From assembly GCA_963277665.1 (NCBI GenBank), contig OY728159.1, positions 1,019,979,343 to 1,020,043,342 of the forward strand: 64,000 nucleotides of DNA, read 5' to 3'. This DNA comes from Viscum album. Lineage: Eukaryota > Streptophyta > Magnoliopsida > Santalales > Viscaceae. Position numbers and translations under genes: made by a program. The notes under the pieces are model-generated. The model worked only from the letters and a program-made list of their open reading frames with translations, was not told the DNA's origin and did not search any database. Shown here piece after piece: positions 1-13,017 of the stretch (position 1 is the first letter of the stretch; the number at the start of each line of letters is the position of its first letter).

Positions 1-770
1 ACATGGAATTGAGTTCCATCTTTTTTAGTCTTCTATATCGATGTACCACATTTTTTTCTCTCATTTAAATTGTAATTATCCTTCCATAATAGACAATAAT
101 ATTTAGGTAATACGTGGATTTTAGTACTTGAAAATACAAAATTTTCAACCAATTTTGATTCAATATAATCATTTTTAGGAACACATGCATCATAATCATG
201 TAGAAAGTCCTTGAAAGGTTTGTGTAGATAGTCGATCACAGTATTACTAAATCCATAAATTATTTTCTCATGATAAAGTCACATTAAAAACTCTATTTTT
301 GTTATTTTTTCACATGACTAGTATACTAGGGTATTCGAAACATCTAACATATTTCTAACATGCTCAACATAATCATAATGATAATTAGATGAAAACTGTG
401 TTAACATATTCATTTCTTCATCCAATGCTCTACATGAAGTGTTGGATTGAGAAGAAAATGGAAACCGATCAGAAATCAAATTTTCCATTTTGATCCTTTT
501 AGCGGAATCAATGTCAATATCCATTTGAACTTTTTCTCCATTGTGATATCAAACATTATATCCTTTATGGAAAACTTTTTTAGTGATGTGGTAACTTACT
601 ACCTCATGTGTTAACCATGGTCTTCAAATTCAATAAAAACATGGGCATCAAATCAATCCACCATATGAACCATTATTGAATGAAAAATCCAAAAAATATT
701 CAAAATCTTTCTGAAACTCATCAGTGATCCGATCAACAATATAAATCTCACTACTATCTATTATAATATG
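1..770 (-). pseudogene. CACTA transposase N-terminal relic (Transpos_assoc and start of tnp2)
   Basis: Read leftward from about 770, the translation resembles the start of plant CACTA transposases. An EFLDF-like segment and a CPC motif (about 640-700) are followed by a segment ending in YNVWYHNGEK-like residues (about 535-610), matching the Transpos_assoc domain. Residues at 239-33 include KIHVLPKYYCLLWKDNYNL followed by KKCGTS, which corresponds to the tnp2 stretch before the CxxC motif (usually KIHACPNDCMLYWK). Several stops break the frame, including one directly after CGTSI near position 33. The rest of the gene lies outside the window. Family assignment rests on motif memory, not a search. 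Confidence 0.7.
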
Positions 771-1388
771 AATAAAAAATAGTTAGTAAATTTTATTATT
801 ATAAATAACAACATTGTAACTCATTCATGCTTAAGAAAATTAGTATATGGACTCTTTCATAGGCTTCTATTCCTAAATGCTTCTCGAGAAACATAAGTAA
901 ATGTTCAAGCTTAATGCATCAACTATATCATTATCATTTACTAAATTATATGAGATATCTAAATCATAATCATATAAGAACTATACCAAAATCCACTAAT
1001 TAATGTTTATGTCATGTTAAGAGAATAAATAATGAAATCTATTACTATCAATTATTACACCATGACTGATCAACCTTGGGTGGCTAGAAAATTCCTAGAT
1101 TTCTAGAAATTGGTAAATATTCTAAATGATTAAATAATAATCATCAGTGATTTACATTATCTAAAAATAAGATAGAAAAATACATGGGATACAAGTGGAG
1201 GTAAAATTTTATATCCTAATGAAAATATAATAATACGTACAAATGGTATCATTCATAGATAATTATATTGTGGAAAATGATTAAAATGTTGGCTTAGTAT
1301 GAAATTAATCATATTAGAATTACACAATTAGAGTGGACCATGGGAATTATATATTAAGGATGTTTTTAAGAATATTTGGTTGTAATAC
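771..1388. other. AT-rich stretch without a recognisable gene
   Basis: This lies upstream of the element H transposase. No ORF of convincing length, no LTR end and no clear repeat was seen. It is probably the 5' intron or untranslated part of H. Confidence 0.4.
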
Positions 1389-1700
1389 GTGTATAAAGGA
1401 GGTGCTGGTGTGCAGGGAGGGAGAGGGACTGGGCAGGTGGAGGGGGGCAGGTGGGGGGGAGGGGAGGGGCTAGGTAGGGGGGTGGGAGCTGGTGGGGAGC
1501 AGGTTAGGGGGAGGAGCTGGGTAGGGGGAGTGGTGGAGCTGGGTAGGGGGAGGGGCTGGTGGAGAAGGGGGTGCGGTTCAATCACGAAAGAGGTAGGGAA
1601 AGGGGAAGGGTTTCGATCGTGATAGAGGGAGGAAAAGGGGAAGGTAGAAGGGGTTCGATTGCGAGAGGTAGGGTTCAATCGCGAGAGAGGAGAAAAGTTG
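1389..1700. repeat. G-rich, purine-rich imperfect minisatellite
   Basis: The plus strand is almost entirely G and A with some T, with many runs of three to seven G separated by short spacers. Variants of GAGCTGGGTAGGGGGAG recur. Its right part has four spaced versions of TTCRATCGCGAGAG. The strand bias creates long artificial ORFs on both strands (a proline-rich one on the minus strand), which I do not regard as genes. A similar G-rich tract lies upstream of the transposase in element G, so it may be the element's 5' region. The runs could form G-quadruplexes. Confidence 0.7.
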
Positions 1701-4036
1701 ATTTGGAGTGTTTGGAGATGTGCTGAGGTGAATTGAATGAGTTCTATGTTTTATTAAAGATATTTATAAATTATATTTGGAAGATAAAAATTGGCTAAGT
1801 CATCAAAATTTCATAACTACTTTTGGGAATCTCATAAAACATATAGTTTTTGTAAGTATTTTGTTATTTCATAAGACCTGTGGTGATTTTGTAAGATTTA
1901 TTGAGTTTTGATAAGAATATATGATGATTTCATAATAATTTAGGAAATACTATTAGTATTATGGTGTTTTTATAGGACTTATGGTGATTTCATAAGTCTT
2001 GTGTGAAATATTACATAAGGTTTATATACCCTTGGGATGAGGATACTTTGTGAAAAATTTGGTAAGAGGGACATTTGGAAGGTAGGATTATTTAAATATC
2101 ACGAGGTTGTGATTAATCCCTAATTTTAGCTAATTTTCATGGAAAATTAGTGAAGTTGAATTTTATGTGAGAATTTAAAAAAAAATCTGCATCATGATAC
2201 TATTTCAAGAGAATTATCATGAAAATATGGTTCTAATGATTAAGAGGCATTCATACCGTGGGAAGAGAACCATATCACAATGCATGATTAAGTGATTATT
2301 TAGAAATATGTTCATGTGATTCAGAATATAAAATAAGTGAGAAGAAAATAGGATAAGTGGTTATTTGACATTGCTACAATAGTTGAAAGAGTATTTTGAG
2401 AATCCTTTTCATGTATAGATAGAGAATACCATTTTGTGATAAATTAGATGTGTAAGAAGATAAACATTTGTTTAGTCAGTATCAAGGCATGATCTTACAA
2501 ACATGTTGTATTTATTTTATTTGTTTCACCATTGTGAGTATTGATAAAACAAACATGTTCCGTGTATTTTATTTTTTCTAGTGATTGTTTTTTATAATTA
2601 TTCCTTAATATATGCTCCTAACGTCGAAAAATATGTCCCTTTGGTATGCTATGTTCAAATCCACAGTTCATATTTGTGAGAATTTTGATGCTTTCATCCT
2701 TATATGTATCATGTGTTCCATCACTGGCTATAAAGAGCAATGAGCTATAGTAGAAGGTCATTTCTATACCTCTTACTAATATGGTTGTCTTATAGTTGCA
2801 TTTTTATGTTCATCTCTACTTGATTACAAATGAATAGATTTGTATTATTTATTAAAAATGGTCAGTAATTTTTGACATGGGGTCTAATTATCATTTCTCT
2901 AATGGCATCAAATAATTTTATTAGGGATCTAGAATATGGAAGTCTTTTGAAATATTTTCACTATTTGACTTGTGATAGAATAATAGATTTAATTCATTTA
3001 AATGATTTACTCTCTAAGAACATGGTTTTATATGCATGTTGTGTTATCTATAATCATTTATAATCAATTACCCAAGTACCCAATGTCACTATATTGGAAA
3101 CCAAACTAAAACTTAGTTAGAATAGGGGTAAAATATAAATACAATCATTAAAAATATCAATTTATATAAATCCATAATTTAATCATACTTAATAAGCCCT
3201 AAATCAAATAAAAAAAACTATGAAAACCCTAATAGATTCATTTTATAATGTAATTTAATCAAAACAGTAAGTAGGATATTGAAAATCACACAACTAAGTA
3301 TTCTCTAACACAAAAAGTATAATTTGAGGTATTCAAATGGATTTCACCATGAATTTAGTGAAATATAAAATTATAGAATCCATTTATAGTATAGAGAAAG
3401 AAAAAGATATGTGAGGTAAGATAATAGATGAGAAGGAGAGATCCTACCTGGAACCAGTGGAAAAATCACATAGCTAGAATACCATTTAGGATTAATTGGA
3501 AGGAATACATAGTAAAAAAACAAAAAATGAAACCCGTAATACTAGAAACATAACTTTAATCCAAAAATTCCTAATATAATATTTTTAAATTAACAATACA
3601 TCATTAAAAACATATAGAACAACATAAACAGAAGTTATTTATTAGAAAATTAAGAACATATCAATGAAACATGTGAAATTATAAAAGTAATGAAATAATA
3701 ATGGGTTTTAAAAACACAAGATTCACATGGTTTGAAAATAAAATCAAATCACATGGAAACACCTACCAAGATCAAGTGAAAATGGCATGAAACAATAAAA
3801 TACAAATTTAATCGAACAAAATAAGTAATTTGAAGACCCTTGATAAAAAGAAACATAAGGTGTGCTCAAAATTTCGATCTAGTGTTCAAAAACCATCGAC
3901 TCATTATCAAATTTAAACCTAATCTAGCCACAATCGGGTCCATGGAATCTCAAAATATGGAAGAAACCCTAACTGCAAGGAGAACCCAAAAAAATCATAC
4001 CGTATGAGTACCTTAGGGTTATGTCGAACTCACACC
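1701..4036. other. AT-rich stretch, no gene recognised
   Basis: About 1800-2010 contains loosely repeated phrases of the type GGTGATTTCATAAG with no strict period. The rest is AT-rich and shows no transposase or polyprotein motif in either direction. About 3840-4020 has long runs typical of non-coding leader or intron sequence just inside the GC-richer 4040-4380 segment. It is assigned to element H only by position. Confidence 0.4.
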
Positions 4037-4443
4037 ATAGTATCCAAAATTCATTGGTAGGGTGGTGGGGGGCCAAATTAGAGTCGTGTTGGGTGGGAGG
4101 TGGGCTGGCTATAGTGGAGCTAAATCGAAATTGGAAGACTGTCGGAGGCAGGAGGGGTTTCTTTGGACCTATGTCAGAGGAGTTGGAGAGGATGCTTCAG
4201 ACCTGCGTTAGTACGGAGGTGGGGGCAGCATGTGAGCAATGCCGGTGGGGAGGTAGCCTACCTATTTTAGAGGATGAAGAACATTGGGAGAAGCGCTGAT
4301 AAGGAGGGTCTATAGAGGATGATATGGGATTGGCTCAATCATGGGAGGGATAAATTGGGAGGAGTCTTGCCAGAAAATAGTTTGGAGGCACGAAAAGGGA
4401 TTCCATGTGTTTTGAATAAACGGTGGCCTTAGTGAACCTATTG

Positions 4444-4490
4444 CCACAGTTTTTGTTAAACTGTGGTGGTAGAAGATTATTCTATTAGTG
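4444..4490. repeat. CACTA terminus with internal palindrome
   Basis: A palindrome with arms CCACAGTTT and AAACTGTGG around TTGTT lies at 4444-4466, followed by the terminal sequence ending CTATTAGTG at 4490. Palindromic motifs next to the CACTA end are typical of subterminal transposase-binding sites in this superfamily. The following ATA would be the right copy of the 3-bp target duplication. Confidence 0.6.
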
Positions 4491-4879
4491 ATAGAGGCAG
4501 TGGCAAGAATTCCTCAAGGATTATTACTTTTATATTTTATATACTTCTATGAATGGGAATGTGGTAGAAGATACTCTTAGCAGGAGATCTTGTTCATAGT
4601 TGTTGATCGAGGCATGACCTAGTTTCAATTATCCTTTTTGGATAGAGATGGAGGAGGCTTACCTCTAGTAAATCGTTGTTTCCCCTCTAATTTTATAGTG
4701 AGTTATGGAGGCACATATTTGGGATGCAAACTATGGCATTCCATGTACTCAGATATCCACAAGATATGCTCCTGCTGGATTTTTTGAAGGTGGGGAGCAT
4801 GTCATTCTTTTCAGAGGATGCATGATGGTACTAGTGATGTTACAAGAGGTTTTTTTCAGATATTTTATACATTTTTTGA
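4491..4879. other. Unassigned stretch between CACTA H and the D integrase relic
   Basis: It contains a 60-codon plus-strand ORF from 4705 that I do not recognise. It should be earlier pol sequence of element D if H simply inserted into D, but I could not find RNase H or zinc-binding motifs here. It may be a separate fragment. Confidence 0.35.
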
Positions 4880-5522
4880 GAATCTAGGTATGTCAAATAT
4901 GTACCAAGACCCCCACCATTATTTTTGGTGTCTAGGTATGAAGAAGGGAGTTGCAGAGTTTGTATATAGATGCCTTAGTTATAAGAAAGTGAAGGCTACA
5001 CACCAGGTTATAGTAGATTTAGGCCAAACCCTTGAGGTACCAATGTGTAAGTGGGGTGGGATATACCTGTACATAATTATGAGGTTACAATGTACATTCA
5101 GGGGACATGATTTTGTCTAGTGATCATAGAATGACACACCAAGTCAGACCACTTCCTAGCTATTTGGGAGTAGAGTTCAATAGAGAGTTTGGGATGCCTC
5201 TATGTACAGGATATTTTCTAACTCCATGGATTTCCCTTGAATATCGTTTATAATCATGATTCTCTCTTAATGTCTCAGTTATGGAATGTATTTTATGAGG
5301 CTTTTAAGACTCGACTATGTTTGAGTATGAATTTTCTCCCCCAAACTGATGGCCAGACTGAGCAGACCATTTAGTTTGTGGAGGAAATACAGTGAGCTTG
5401 CATGTTATAATTTGGAAATATTTGGGAGGATTAATTACATTTGGTGGAGTTTTAATAAAAAAATAGATACCACTGCACTATTTGTATGGCACCATTTGAG
5501 GCCTTGTATTGTAGACCCTGCA
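4880..5522 (+). pseudogene. Element D integrase relic (zinc-binding region to catalytic core)
   Basis: Recognisable segments in order are MYQDPHHYFWCLGMKKGVAE, corresponding to the HHCC region before the core (usually MYxDLRxxYWWxGMKKDVAE); YKKVKATHQ (usually CQQVKAEHQ); a DFV segment; PQTDGQTEQTI at about 5340-5372, the hallmark of the Ty3/Gypsy integrase core; a VEF segment; and MAPFEALY followed by RPC at 5490-5521. Stops and frame changes occur between the segments. The reading stops exactly where the LTR of element C begins and continues at 32046. Integrase inserts the DNA copy of the element into the host chromosome; this copy cannot function. Confidence 0.85.
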
Positions 5523-7825
5523 AGTAACATCCCTCAATCCGACACTCTCTCACATAGCCATAAAGGGTTGGTTATGAGACCTCAAGTGTGCCTCTCCAAG
5601 TTCCAGAGGCTGTCGACTAGCAGCAGACGTGTGATAAGTATAGTGGGGAGACTATACCCCTTGATTTATAGGATACAACACAACGATTTTTTTAATAAAT
5701 GAATAAAAATAAGAGTGCAGAAGTAATTTAAACAAAACAATACAGTGTAAATCCAATAATAAATCCAACTGAATAATATTATAAATATTAAAGGAATAAT
5801 GTAATGACATGATGGAATTTAACTAAACTTAAGGCTAGATGTAATACAAGTAAAAGACTAGAAGACCCATATAAAGACTCAAAAGTCCCTGATCCTAAAC
5901 CCCGAGTCAGTCCCATCTCTAAAATCTAGCCCATCTGGTAAGTAATTAGCCAACAGAAAGGTCCTTTGCAATTGTCCAACCTAGCCCTAAATAGTGTGTC
6001 AGTTTGAATCAGTTTTTCAAGACGACCATGTCTAAATACAACTGGACTAAAAATAGGTGTATAAAATTATTTAATAAACAAGTGTATTAATTAATTTAAC
6101 AATTAAATTAACACCACATCAACCTGCTTCATCTATATTATATAATAACTCTTATTATATATCACAATCATGCCAACCATCACTATATAACCATGGTAAA
6201 ACATAAACATCCTTGACACCCTGATGGAATGTCTATATGAATGTCTTAAAACCATGCCAACCATAATCATATAACCAAGGGATATAAAATATACGAATAT
6301 GGGTCAAACCCACTATATAATAATTTCAACATTCAATCAGGTCCAAGCCCAGTATAACAGCATTTCAGAACGTCTCAGGGCCAAGCCTAATATATCATCA
6401 TTACAACATTCATTAAATTCCAAGCCTGGTATATTAGAATTATAGAAATCAATCAATCCCAATATCAGAATATCATCATTTTGGCATGTGTCCAGGCCAA
6501 ACCTGGTATATCATCATTTTAGCATCTTCTAGGGCCAAGCCTGGTATATAAGAATTATGACATTAAATCACATCACATGTCATAGAAACAAGGATATCAC
6601 AATATCACATCATAAGGCTCAATGGTTAATTATGAAAATTACCATTTATCTTTTAATTTCCCATTTCATTTATAAATTTTCCACAACCAATAACATGTCA
6701 GTGTTCTCATTAAATAAGCCAATCCAAGGATAATATATATCAAGAAATCATCCAAAAATCATTTATTCTAAACATACTTTAATATATTAAATAATTATTT
6801 TATGATCATGGGTTTTCACACCCAAACAGTAACAATAATCTAGGTCTAAATCCAATTGGATTCAAAGGGACTCTAAGGAATAAACCAATTCATTAATTTA
6901 TTTATTGAGAACATGATATGTTGGATTAATTAAAATATTACACATGCTTGAAAATTATCAAACCATGGGGTTAAGGTTTAGACTCCCTACCTTTTACTGA
7001 CAAATAATGCAATGCTTCCAATAGAGAACTCCCATGAGGAAGAAGGTGCAGATGATTTCAAGAAGGATCCTAGATCAAAACAGATCATGATCAAAACCAA
7101 AAATGCACACATTCTGTAGATTACACCAAAATGGCCTAAGATCAAAGGGATATAGGGTATAACCTAACCAAAACAAATTACGAGGGATTAGATGCATGAT
7201 CGGGACATCCAAAATCAATTGAGGTTCTCCAAAATTGCCTGGAAGGAGCCATATGGTTGAGAGGAATACGGTGCGTGCGAGTTAGAAAATAAAATCAACT
7301 ACATGAAACACTGTAAAACTACAGGTCGAGGAATTGCAGGTTGTGTAATATTGTTAAATGACATAGAAGTGTTTTTAGATGGATAAATTGAAAAAATCAT
7401 CACCTCAATTGAATGTTAAATTTTCTTGAACAGTACACAATGTGTACTTAATTTATAGAATGTATAAATGTTTTTCAAATGGGTTTTTAACCCATTTTCT
7501 TTATAAAAACAACTTGAAACCCATTTAATGATTCTTAACATACCAATATCCCATGGTAACATATGACCCATTTTCTTGGACTCAATCAATTAAAACAACA
7601 TACATCCCTAAACATTAAGTTGTGTTCCCCAACAAAGGCTTTATGCATGGATCCTCTTAGAATTTATCAAATTTCCACATACCCTAATACTAATTTTATT
7701 CAAGAACACAAACATTTATGAAGAAAAAAAACCAACAAGGTTTAAATATGTTGAAAAACTCAACCTAAAAAATATTAACAAAAAACTCAGAGAGAGACAT
7801 ACCTAAAAAAATATGGGATCTTACA
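5523..7825 (-). repeat. Left LTR of element C (3' LTR in sense)
   Basis: It begins AGTAACATCCC (mutated from TG) and ends GATCTTACA. It is homologous to 13018-13766 and 30624-32045: both carry the phrase GGTTGGTTATGAGACCTCAA near the start, GTGTAAATCCAAYAATAAAT some 150 bp on, and a matching last kilobase. The stretch around 6330-6560 repeats phrases such as GGCCAAGCCTGGTATAT several times. A minus-strand TATA-like sequence lies near 7451-7460. No gene is present. Confidence 0.8.
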
Positions 7826-7838
7826 ACCTCCCCATAAT
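7826..7838 (-). other. Polypurine tract of element C
   Basis: On the minus strand this reads ATTATGGGGAGGT directly against the LTR start TGTAAGATCCC. It is the expected plus-strand DNA primer position and confirms the leftward orientation. Confidence 0.7.
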
Positions 7839-8019
7839 ATAACATCTAATCACCGAGATACTCTAAGAATCGTTGTGGGGTCTCGAAGAACAAGTATGAA
7901 CACTATGCTCAAAAAATAGAATTTTTATTCTAGGTCTCTTAATTAGATTTCCAATGCATCCAATTCACTCGAACCAAAGAAATCTCCCCACAACATATAT
8001 ACATCTCATTATGGTCCAC

Positions 8020-10830
8020 AATCTACATCGGATGATCCTTAAAGGACGCATTAACAATTAGATTGAACTCTTCAAACTTTTTCAAGTGATAAGTTTCTAG
8101 ATAATATCTATGAAGTTGTGATATGTGGAACATGCCACTCATGTAACTATAGTGTTGTGTAAGGGATAAATAATATTCCACTAGACTGACCCTATCCACT
8201 ATCTCAAACATCTTGAAAACATTGGCATTATCATTCCTTATTTCCTGATATAACACTACCCCAACTTAGGAAACACTCGAAGGAAAACATGATGACCAAT
8301 ATAAAACTCCTTAGGTCTTCTTCTATGGTCATAATATGATTTTTACCTATTTTCCACAGTCACCAACATCTATCTAATCAACTAAACATGCTTAGACGTC
8401 TTTGGCATGAGACTAAGCGCATCAAGCACTGACTCACCCACCTTCTTCATAGAAAGGGTTGAATGGAAGAAATTTCCATAAAAAAATCTCAAAATGTTTC
8501 ATTTGTATAGATTCATGGAATATTTTATTATATGAAAACTCCATGATTTCCATATGTTGATCCCAAAAACCACCAAAATTCAAAACACTAGCTCATAACA
8601 TATCCTTAATATGTAGAATAGTCCTCTCAGATTGACCATTAGTTAGAATATGACAGGACATTCACAAAATAACATGCAATCCCAGTTCCTTCTAAAGACC
8701 CTTCTAGAACCATGATGTGAAATTATGATATCTATTTGATATGATAATCCTCAAAACACTATGCAACCAAACTTCTTCACGCACATAAATTATTCCAATA
8801 TCATTAACTGTAAAGGTCTTCTTGATAGGAAACATGTGGTCCACATTCATTAGTTGATCCAAAATCTCCCATAAAATATCATTATTAATGTATTTTGTAG
8901 GTAATCCTATCAAAAATTATATTTTGACATCATCCCATTTACACTCAAGAATGGGAAAAGGATGAAAAAGCCCAGTTAGCCTTTTGGTGTTCGCCTTTCA
9001 CCTACTGACAAGTGAAACATCCTTCCACAAATCCTGATACTTCATTATTCATTATTGACCACTAGTACTGTCTATAGATGTCATGATATATATTTTTCAA
9101 ACACAAATCTACCACCCATATAGAAGCATTAAACAATTTCATAAGATCCTCATTCAAGCCCGTAGGAACCCATAATCAGACATAGAAAAAATATAATTTA
9201 CACTACCAAGAGACCATCCAGATGGTGTATCCCCCATCATATAAGTTATCCCTTAGAACTATGTCATTATGATTACATAACTACTCAATCTTGATCTGTT
9301 AAAAAATCATGGGTATAAAAGATTTCAAAGTCAGACCTACTGGTCAGTGAGACTCCTGAACATCAAGATGCATGTCTTTAAAGAGATCCATTATCTGCTA
9401 CTCATCATAAAATTCTCATACTGCCTCTGTCTGCATCTTTTGTAGCAAATCATTGTAAATGATGTTTCCCTTTCCCAATGTAGAACCAAAATCATTGTTG
9501 AAATATTTTAGATACTTTATCTAAATCCTCTACTTATGGTAAAAGTCTCACTGAGAAAATATGTGAATGATGTTCTTGTGGTCCATGTATGCCACAAACC
9601 CCTCACCCATGAGATAATGCCTCCATTATCTCAATGAATTTATCACTAATACTAACTTCAAATCATGATTAGGGTAATTAATATAATGCGGTCTCATATG
9701 GCTGCATCCATAAGCAACCACTAGACCCTACCTCATTTGAAATTCTCTGAGTGAATATTCGAATTAATCACAGCACATGGTATACACTTTACCCTGCACA
9801 AGTAAATTGAGGATGTGTGATGAGGTCATCCTTCCTTTCATCTCCTAAAAATATCTCTCACAAGAATCTCCCCAAGAAAATAACCCCTTTATCTTTCATT
9901 GCTAACAGCAGTGCTACCAAAGAGGAAAATTCTTGGGCAATGCGCCAATAATAGCCTGCAAACCCCAGAAAACCCCAAATATCAAAGGAATTCATGGAAT
10001 TCTCCCAAGATATCATGGATTCAACTTTATTTATGTCTATTGACCGTTTTGACTCTAATATAACAAATCCTAATAAGTTATCTTTATCAATCTAGAAATT
10101 AATTTTAGTTAGCTTGGTGTAAATCTATTTCACTCCCAATATAATCAGGACAATGTCAAGATTTTTGGTGTGATAGTCAGTTGAATGGGTGTACACTAAT
10201 ATGTAATAAAAACACTAAAAACCAATCTATAAAAGGATGAAATATACTATTAATCAAGGCTATGAATACCTCTACTACATTATTTAAATAAAATAGAATT
10301 ATTTTCAACTGAAAAAAGCTATACATACTCTAAAAATAAGTCCATGGTATGTTAAATGGTCTCACCATCAACAAATGGTATCCAAATATTGAATCGATCT
10401 TGGATAATATCCTATACCCTCTAAAATAATCAAATATATCATCAATGCATGGAAGACGATACCAATTTTGGACCATCATCTGGTTAAATATATGATATTC
10501 CACACACTAGAAGAAAGTCCCATCAGCCATTTTGGTGAAGAGAACTGGAGAAACCAAAAGAGATGTACTACATATGAAACCTTTAGTTTCCAGATCATCC
10601 AACAAAACTTTCAACTCTCGAATATTTGATTGTGCTATTCTATAAGATGAGATAGAAACAAGATCTTCTCCAGGAACTAACTTGATCTCTTGTTCAAGAA
10701 GTAAGTCATAGAACACATCTGATAAAACATCATGAAAATGGTCTACCAGTGGAGGAAAGTAATATTTATACATTCCACTATCATCAAGAGCAAGACCAGC
10801 TATCTGAGTTGTGAGAAAATCCAATATGCA
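8020..10830 (-). pseudogene. Element C pol relic (RT, RNase H, integrase)
   Basis: Read leftward, 10824-10507 matches the N-terminal reverse-transcriptase region (YRIAQSNIRELKVLLDDLE, then KGFICST and PVLFTKMADGT). About 9990-9890 reads FLGFAGYYWRIAQEFSSL, the RT C-terminal motif (usually FLGLAGYYRRF). About 9720-9540 has MRPHYINYPNHDLKLV and MDHKNIIHIF, typical of RNase H. The track at 8913-8704 reads VDHMFPIKKTFTVNDIGIIY and NRYHNFTSWF, the integrase core (usually SDRDPRFTSRFW). The block 8256-8023 matches the C-terminal region, with FHISQLHRYY for FHVSMLRKY. Stops and indels separate all segments, so the gene is dead. Domain order RT-RH-IN identifies Ty3/Gypsy. Confidence 0.85.
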
Positions 10831-11479
10831 TAGAATTGATCCTGTACGACTAGCCTGAATATCCCACTCACCCTGGTGAGAATAAATGTCTACATATAGA
10901 TATAAAAAGGTAAATATCCTCCATTAATAGTCGATATGCGCTTGGAATAGAAATAAATAATTCATAGCATTAATCAAATTGAATATTATTATTTCTAACA
11001 AGAATGGTTCCCAAAAGAAATGTTAACTACCAATCACTAGAGAACATGCCTTTCCACATTTGATATTATCTGACCACAATTTTAATGGTATGCCAATGGA
11101 AAAAAACCCATATAATATTTCCACATCCAATCCTAAACCATTTAAAAAGAGAGTAGATAAAAATGAATGTGATGATCTTATATCAAACTAAACATATGAA
11201 ATTTTAAATTATATTATAATTGAACCTTTGAAAGTAGATGGTCATGCATCCATAATAGTTGAAGTAGTCTTTATAATATAAAGTTGATCAGCCCCTCTAC
11301 CCTGGGCTCTAGACCGACTCCCCTGATCTATACCCTCTTCTTGATACTACCATTATTGCATGGGAGTACCACGTACCCAGCCTCAATTAGAACATCTCGT
11401 GGAACTCCAGCTACCTATATGATGAGGATTAGATGAGTCATTTCTAGACTATAGTGATTTTCCTATTCACCTACCACTA

Positions 11480-12230
11480 CTATTCCTTTTCATTACCCTA
11501 CAAAACCATAATATATGACCCATCATTCTGTAAGAAAGACACTCTAAAGTGAAGTATGGACACTGAGGTTGCTTGTTTCTCATCCTGTTACACGGATAAC
11601 ACAACAATGGGGCATGATCTTAAGATGGATTACCAGTACCATAAATTATTTTCCCACTGTTTACTTGGAAAAAAATATCATAAAGACACTTATTACCACT
11701 GGAATAAGAGTTCATAGTTTTCCCTACTAAAATAATCTAGTCACTGCTTGGGGACTCACTTAGACTCCCTTCCGTAATGAGTGACTAGTTTATCACATTT
11801 TAAAAACTCGTTAGTCATAACGCATTAACCTATAACTAGATATCATATCCAAGACCATATTTAAATCATATCACCCAATAGATCTCATCAGCTACCAATA
11901 ATGGAACAAAACACTGCATGTGAGTGAAACGTTCAATGTAGTCCACCACAGAAATTCCCTCCTATTTCAGGTGCATGAACTCGTGTTCCTTCTCATCCAT
12001 CAACATCTCTGGATAGAAATGGATCAAGAACATTATCTATATTCCCTTCCATGATACCTCCTCTTATTTTCTAGCCTTATAGAGAATTTCCCACCAACTA
12101 TAGGCTTGATAGTGAAGTATAAATGCATCAAGGTTCACCCTCTTATATGCGGGTGTCTCAAGATGCTTAAAGATTGTTTGGAATAACTCAATCCTAAACC
12201 CTTATTCTTGGGGATTCCCTCCATAGTAAA
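11480..12230 (-). pseudogene. Element C gag relic
   Basis: On the minus strand around 12130-11850 the reading contains WWEILYKARK and, further on, HFYPEMLMDEKEHEFMHLK and VVDYIERFTH, which match the retrotransposon Gag domain (usually WWE-LYxARK and EFLxLxQG-SVxxYERKFxxL). About 11560-11500 has a zinc-knuckle-like CLSYRMMGHILWFC in which the second cysteine of the CCHC box is tyrosine. Frame changes and stops are present. Limits are approximate. The 11280-10830 segment between gag and RT should hold the protease, but I could not recognise its active site. Confidence 0.65.
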
Positions 12231-13002
12231 CATAAGAGTATGATAAAAATAAAACTCTATTTTCATATCAGAAATTCAAGGAACAGTGTGAACTATCTCT
12301 CTTTCCATGGATCGCATGACCCTCTGGAAACTATTGTGAAGCTGAACAACCAACTAATCCTTAGGTACTATAGGATGCTTCAGTTCAACTTTTTTAGTAG
12401 TTTACTAATTGCCACTCTCTTGATTCTAAAATAAAATATGAAAAGGATTCATTTTATATAAAACACCACCACACTCCTTATAACATTGGTTATCAATAAG
12501 GTAAACCTCAATATGTGACAATAGTTGAGAACCACTACTCCTGATCTCTCTATAAATGGATTAAAAGAATTTTAGAATGATATAACAGTTTATGTATTCC
12601 ATTTATTAGATATAATAGGTTTCTCATATCATAGTTCAATAGGAAAGTATATATCACATGAAATAAATATGTCCCTATCATGAACAATGCATGCCAATAT
12701 ATATCCCTATGTTCCTAACATGATGCCTTCATACTCATCCAATGCCATTCCAGGCCATGAGTATAAATCTCAAGGATCAAAAATATCATAACACAATAAA
12801 AACACAAAACATGTGAATCAAACAAGGTGAAATAACATCAAATTTAATAAAATAACAATATAAATAGCAGTCCCATCCATGGGAACTCTGATTTTATCTT
12901 ACACATGGGTTAGATTCAAAATCTCATTACCATGTATCGACACATCCTAGTCTACTTTCAACCTTTCCCAAATAGTAAATAAATATAAAATAAGTTTGGT
13001 GT
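12231..13002 (-). other. Element C leader and 5' gag region
   Basis: This lies between the primer-binding site and recognisable gag. No conserved motif was seen apart from AT-rich sequence. Short ORFs here, such as the 64-codon one at 12240-12434 on the plus strand, are antisense to the element and not convincing. Confidence 0.4.
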
Positions 13003-13014
13003 GCTCTGATACCA
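13003..13014 (-). other. Primer-binding site of element C
   Basis: The minus strand reads TGGTATCAGAGC, an exact complement of the initiator-methionine tRNA 3' end as used by most plant LTR retrotransposons. It is three bases from the LTR that begins at 13018. Confidence 0.9.
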
Positions 13015-13017
13015 CTT

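Larger units (their letters stand above)
1..4490 (-). mobile_element. CACTA element H, right part only
   Basis: This is the right-hand part of a CACTA (En/Spm) DNA transposon whose other end lies outside the window. The minus strand carries a decayed transposase at the left edge, and the right border at 4490 reads CTATTAGTG on the plus strand, so the element begins CACTAATAG when read inward. Just inside is a palindrome (4444-4466), and 4040-4380 is richer in G and C than its surroundings, as in the better preserved element G. That the transposase and the 4490 end belong to one element is inferred; other insertions could lie between them. The 3-bp target duplication cannot be tested without the far end. 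Confidence 0.6.

Noticed and set aside
1328..1678. Proline-rich 116-residue ORF (minus) and glycine-rich ORF (plus)
   Set aside because: They are products of a G-rich minisatellite with few possible stop codons, not genes.
2872..3063. 63-residue ORF in the element H region
   Set aside because: It lies in an AT-rich non-coding stretch with no motif or conserved context.
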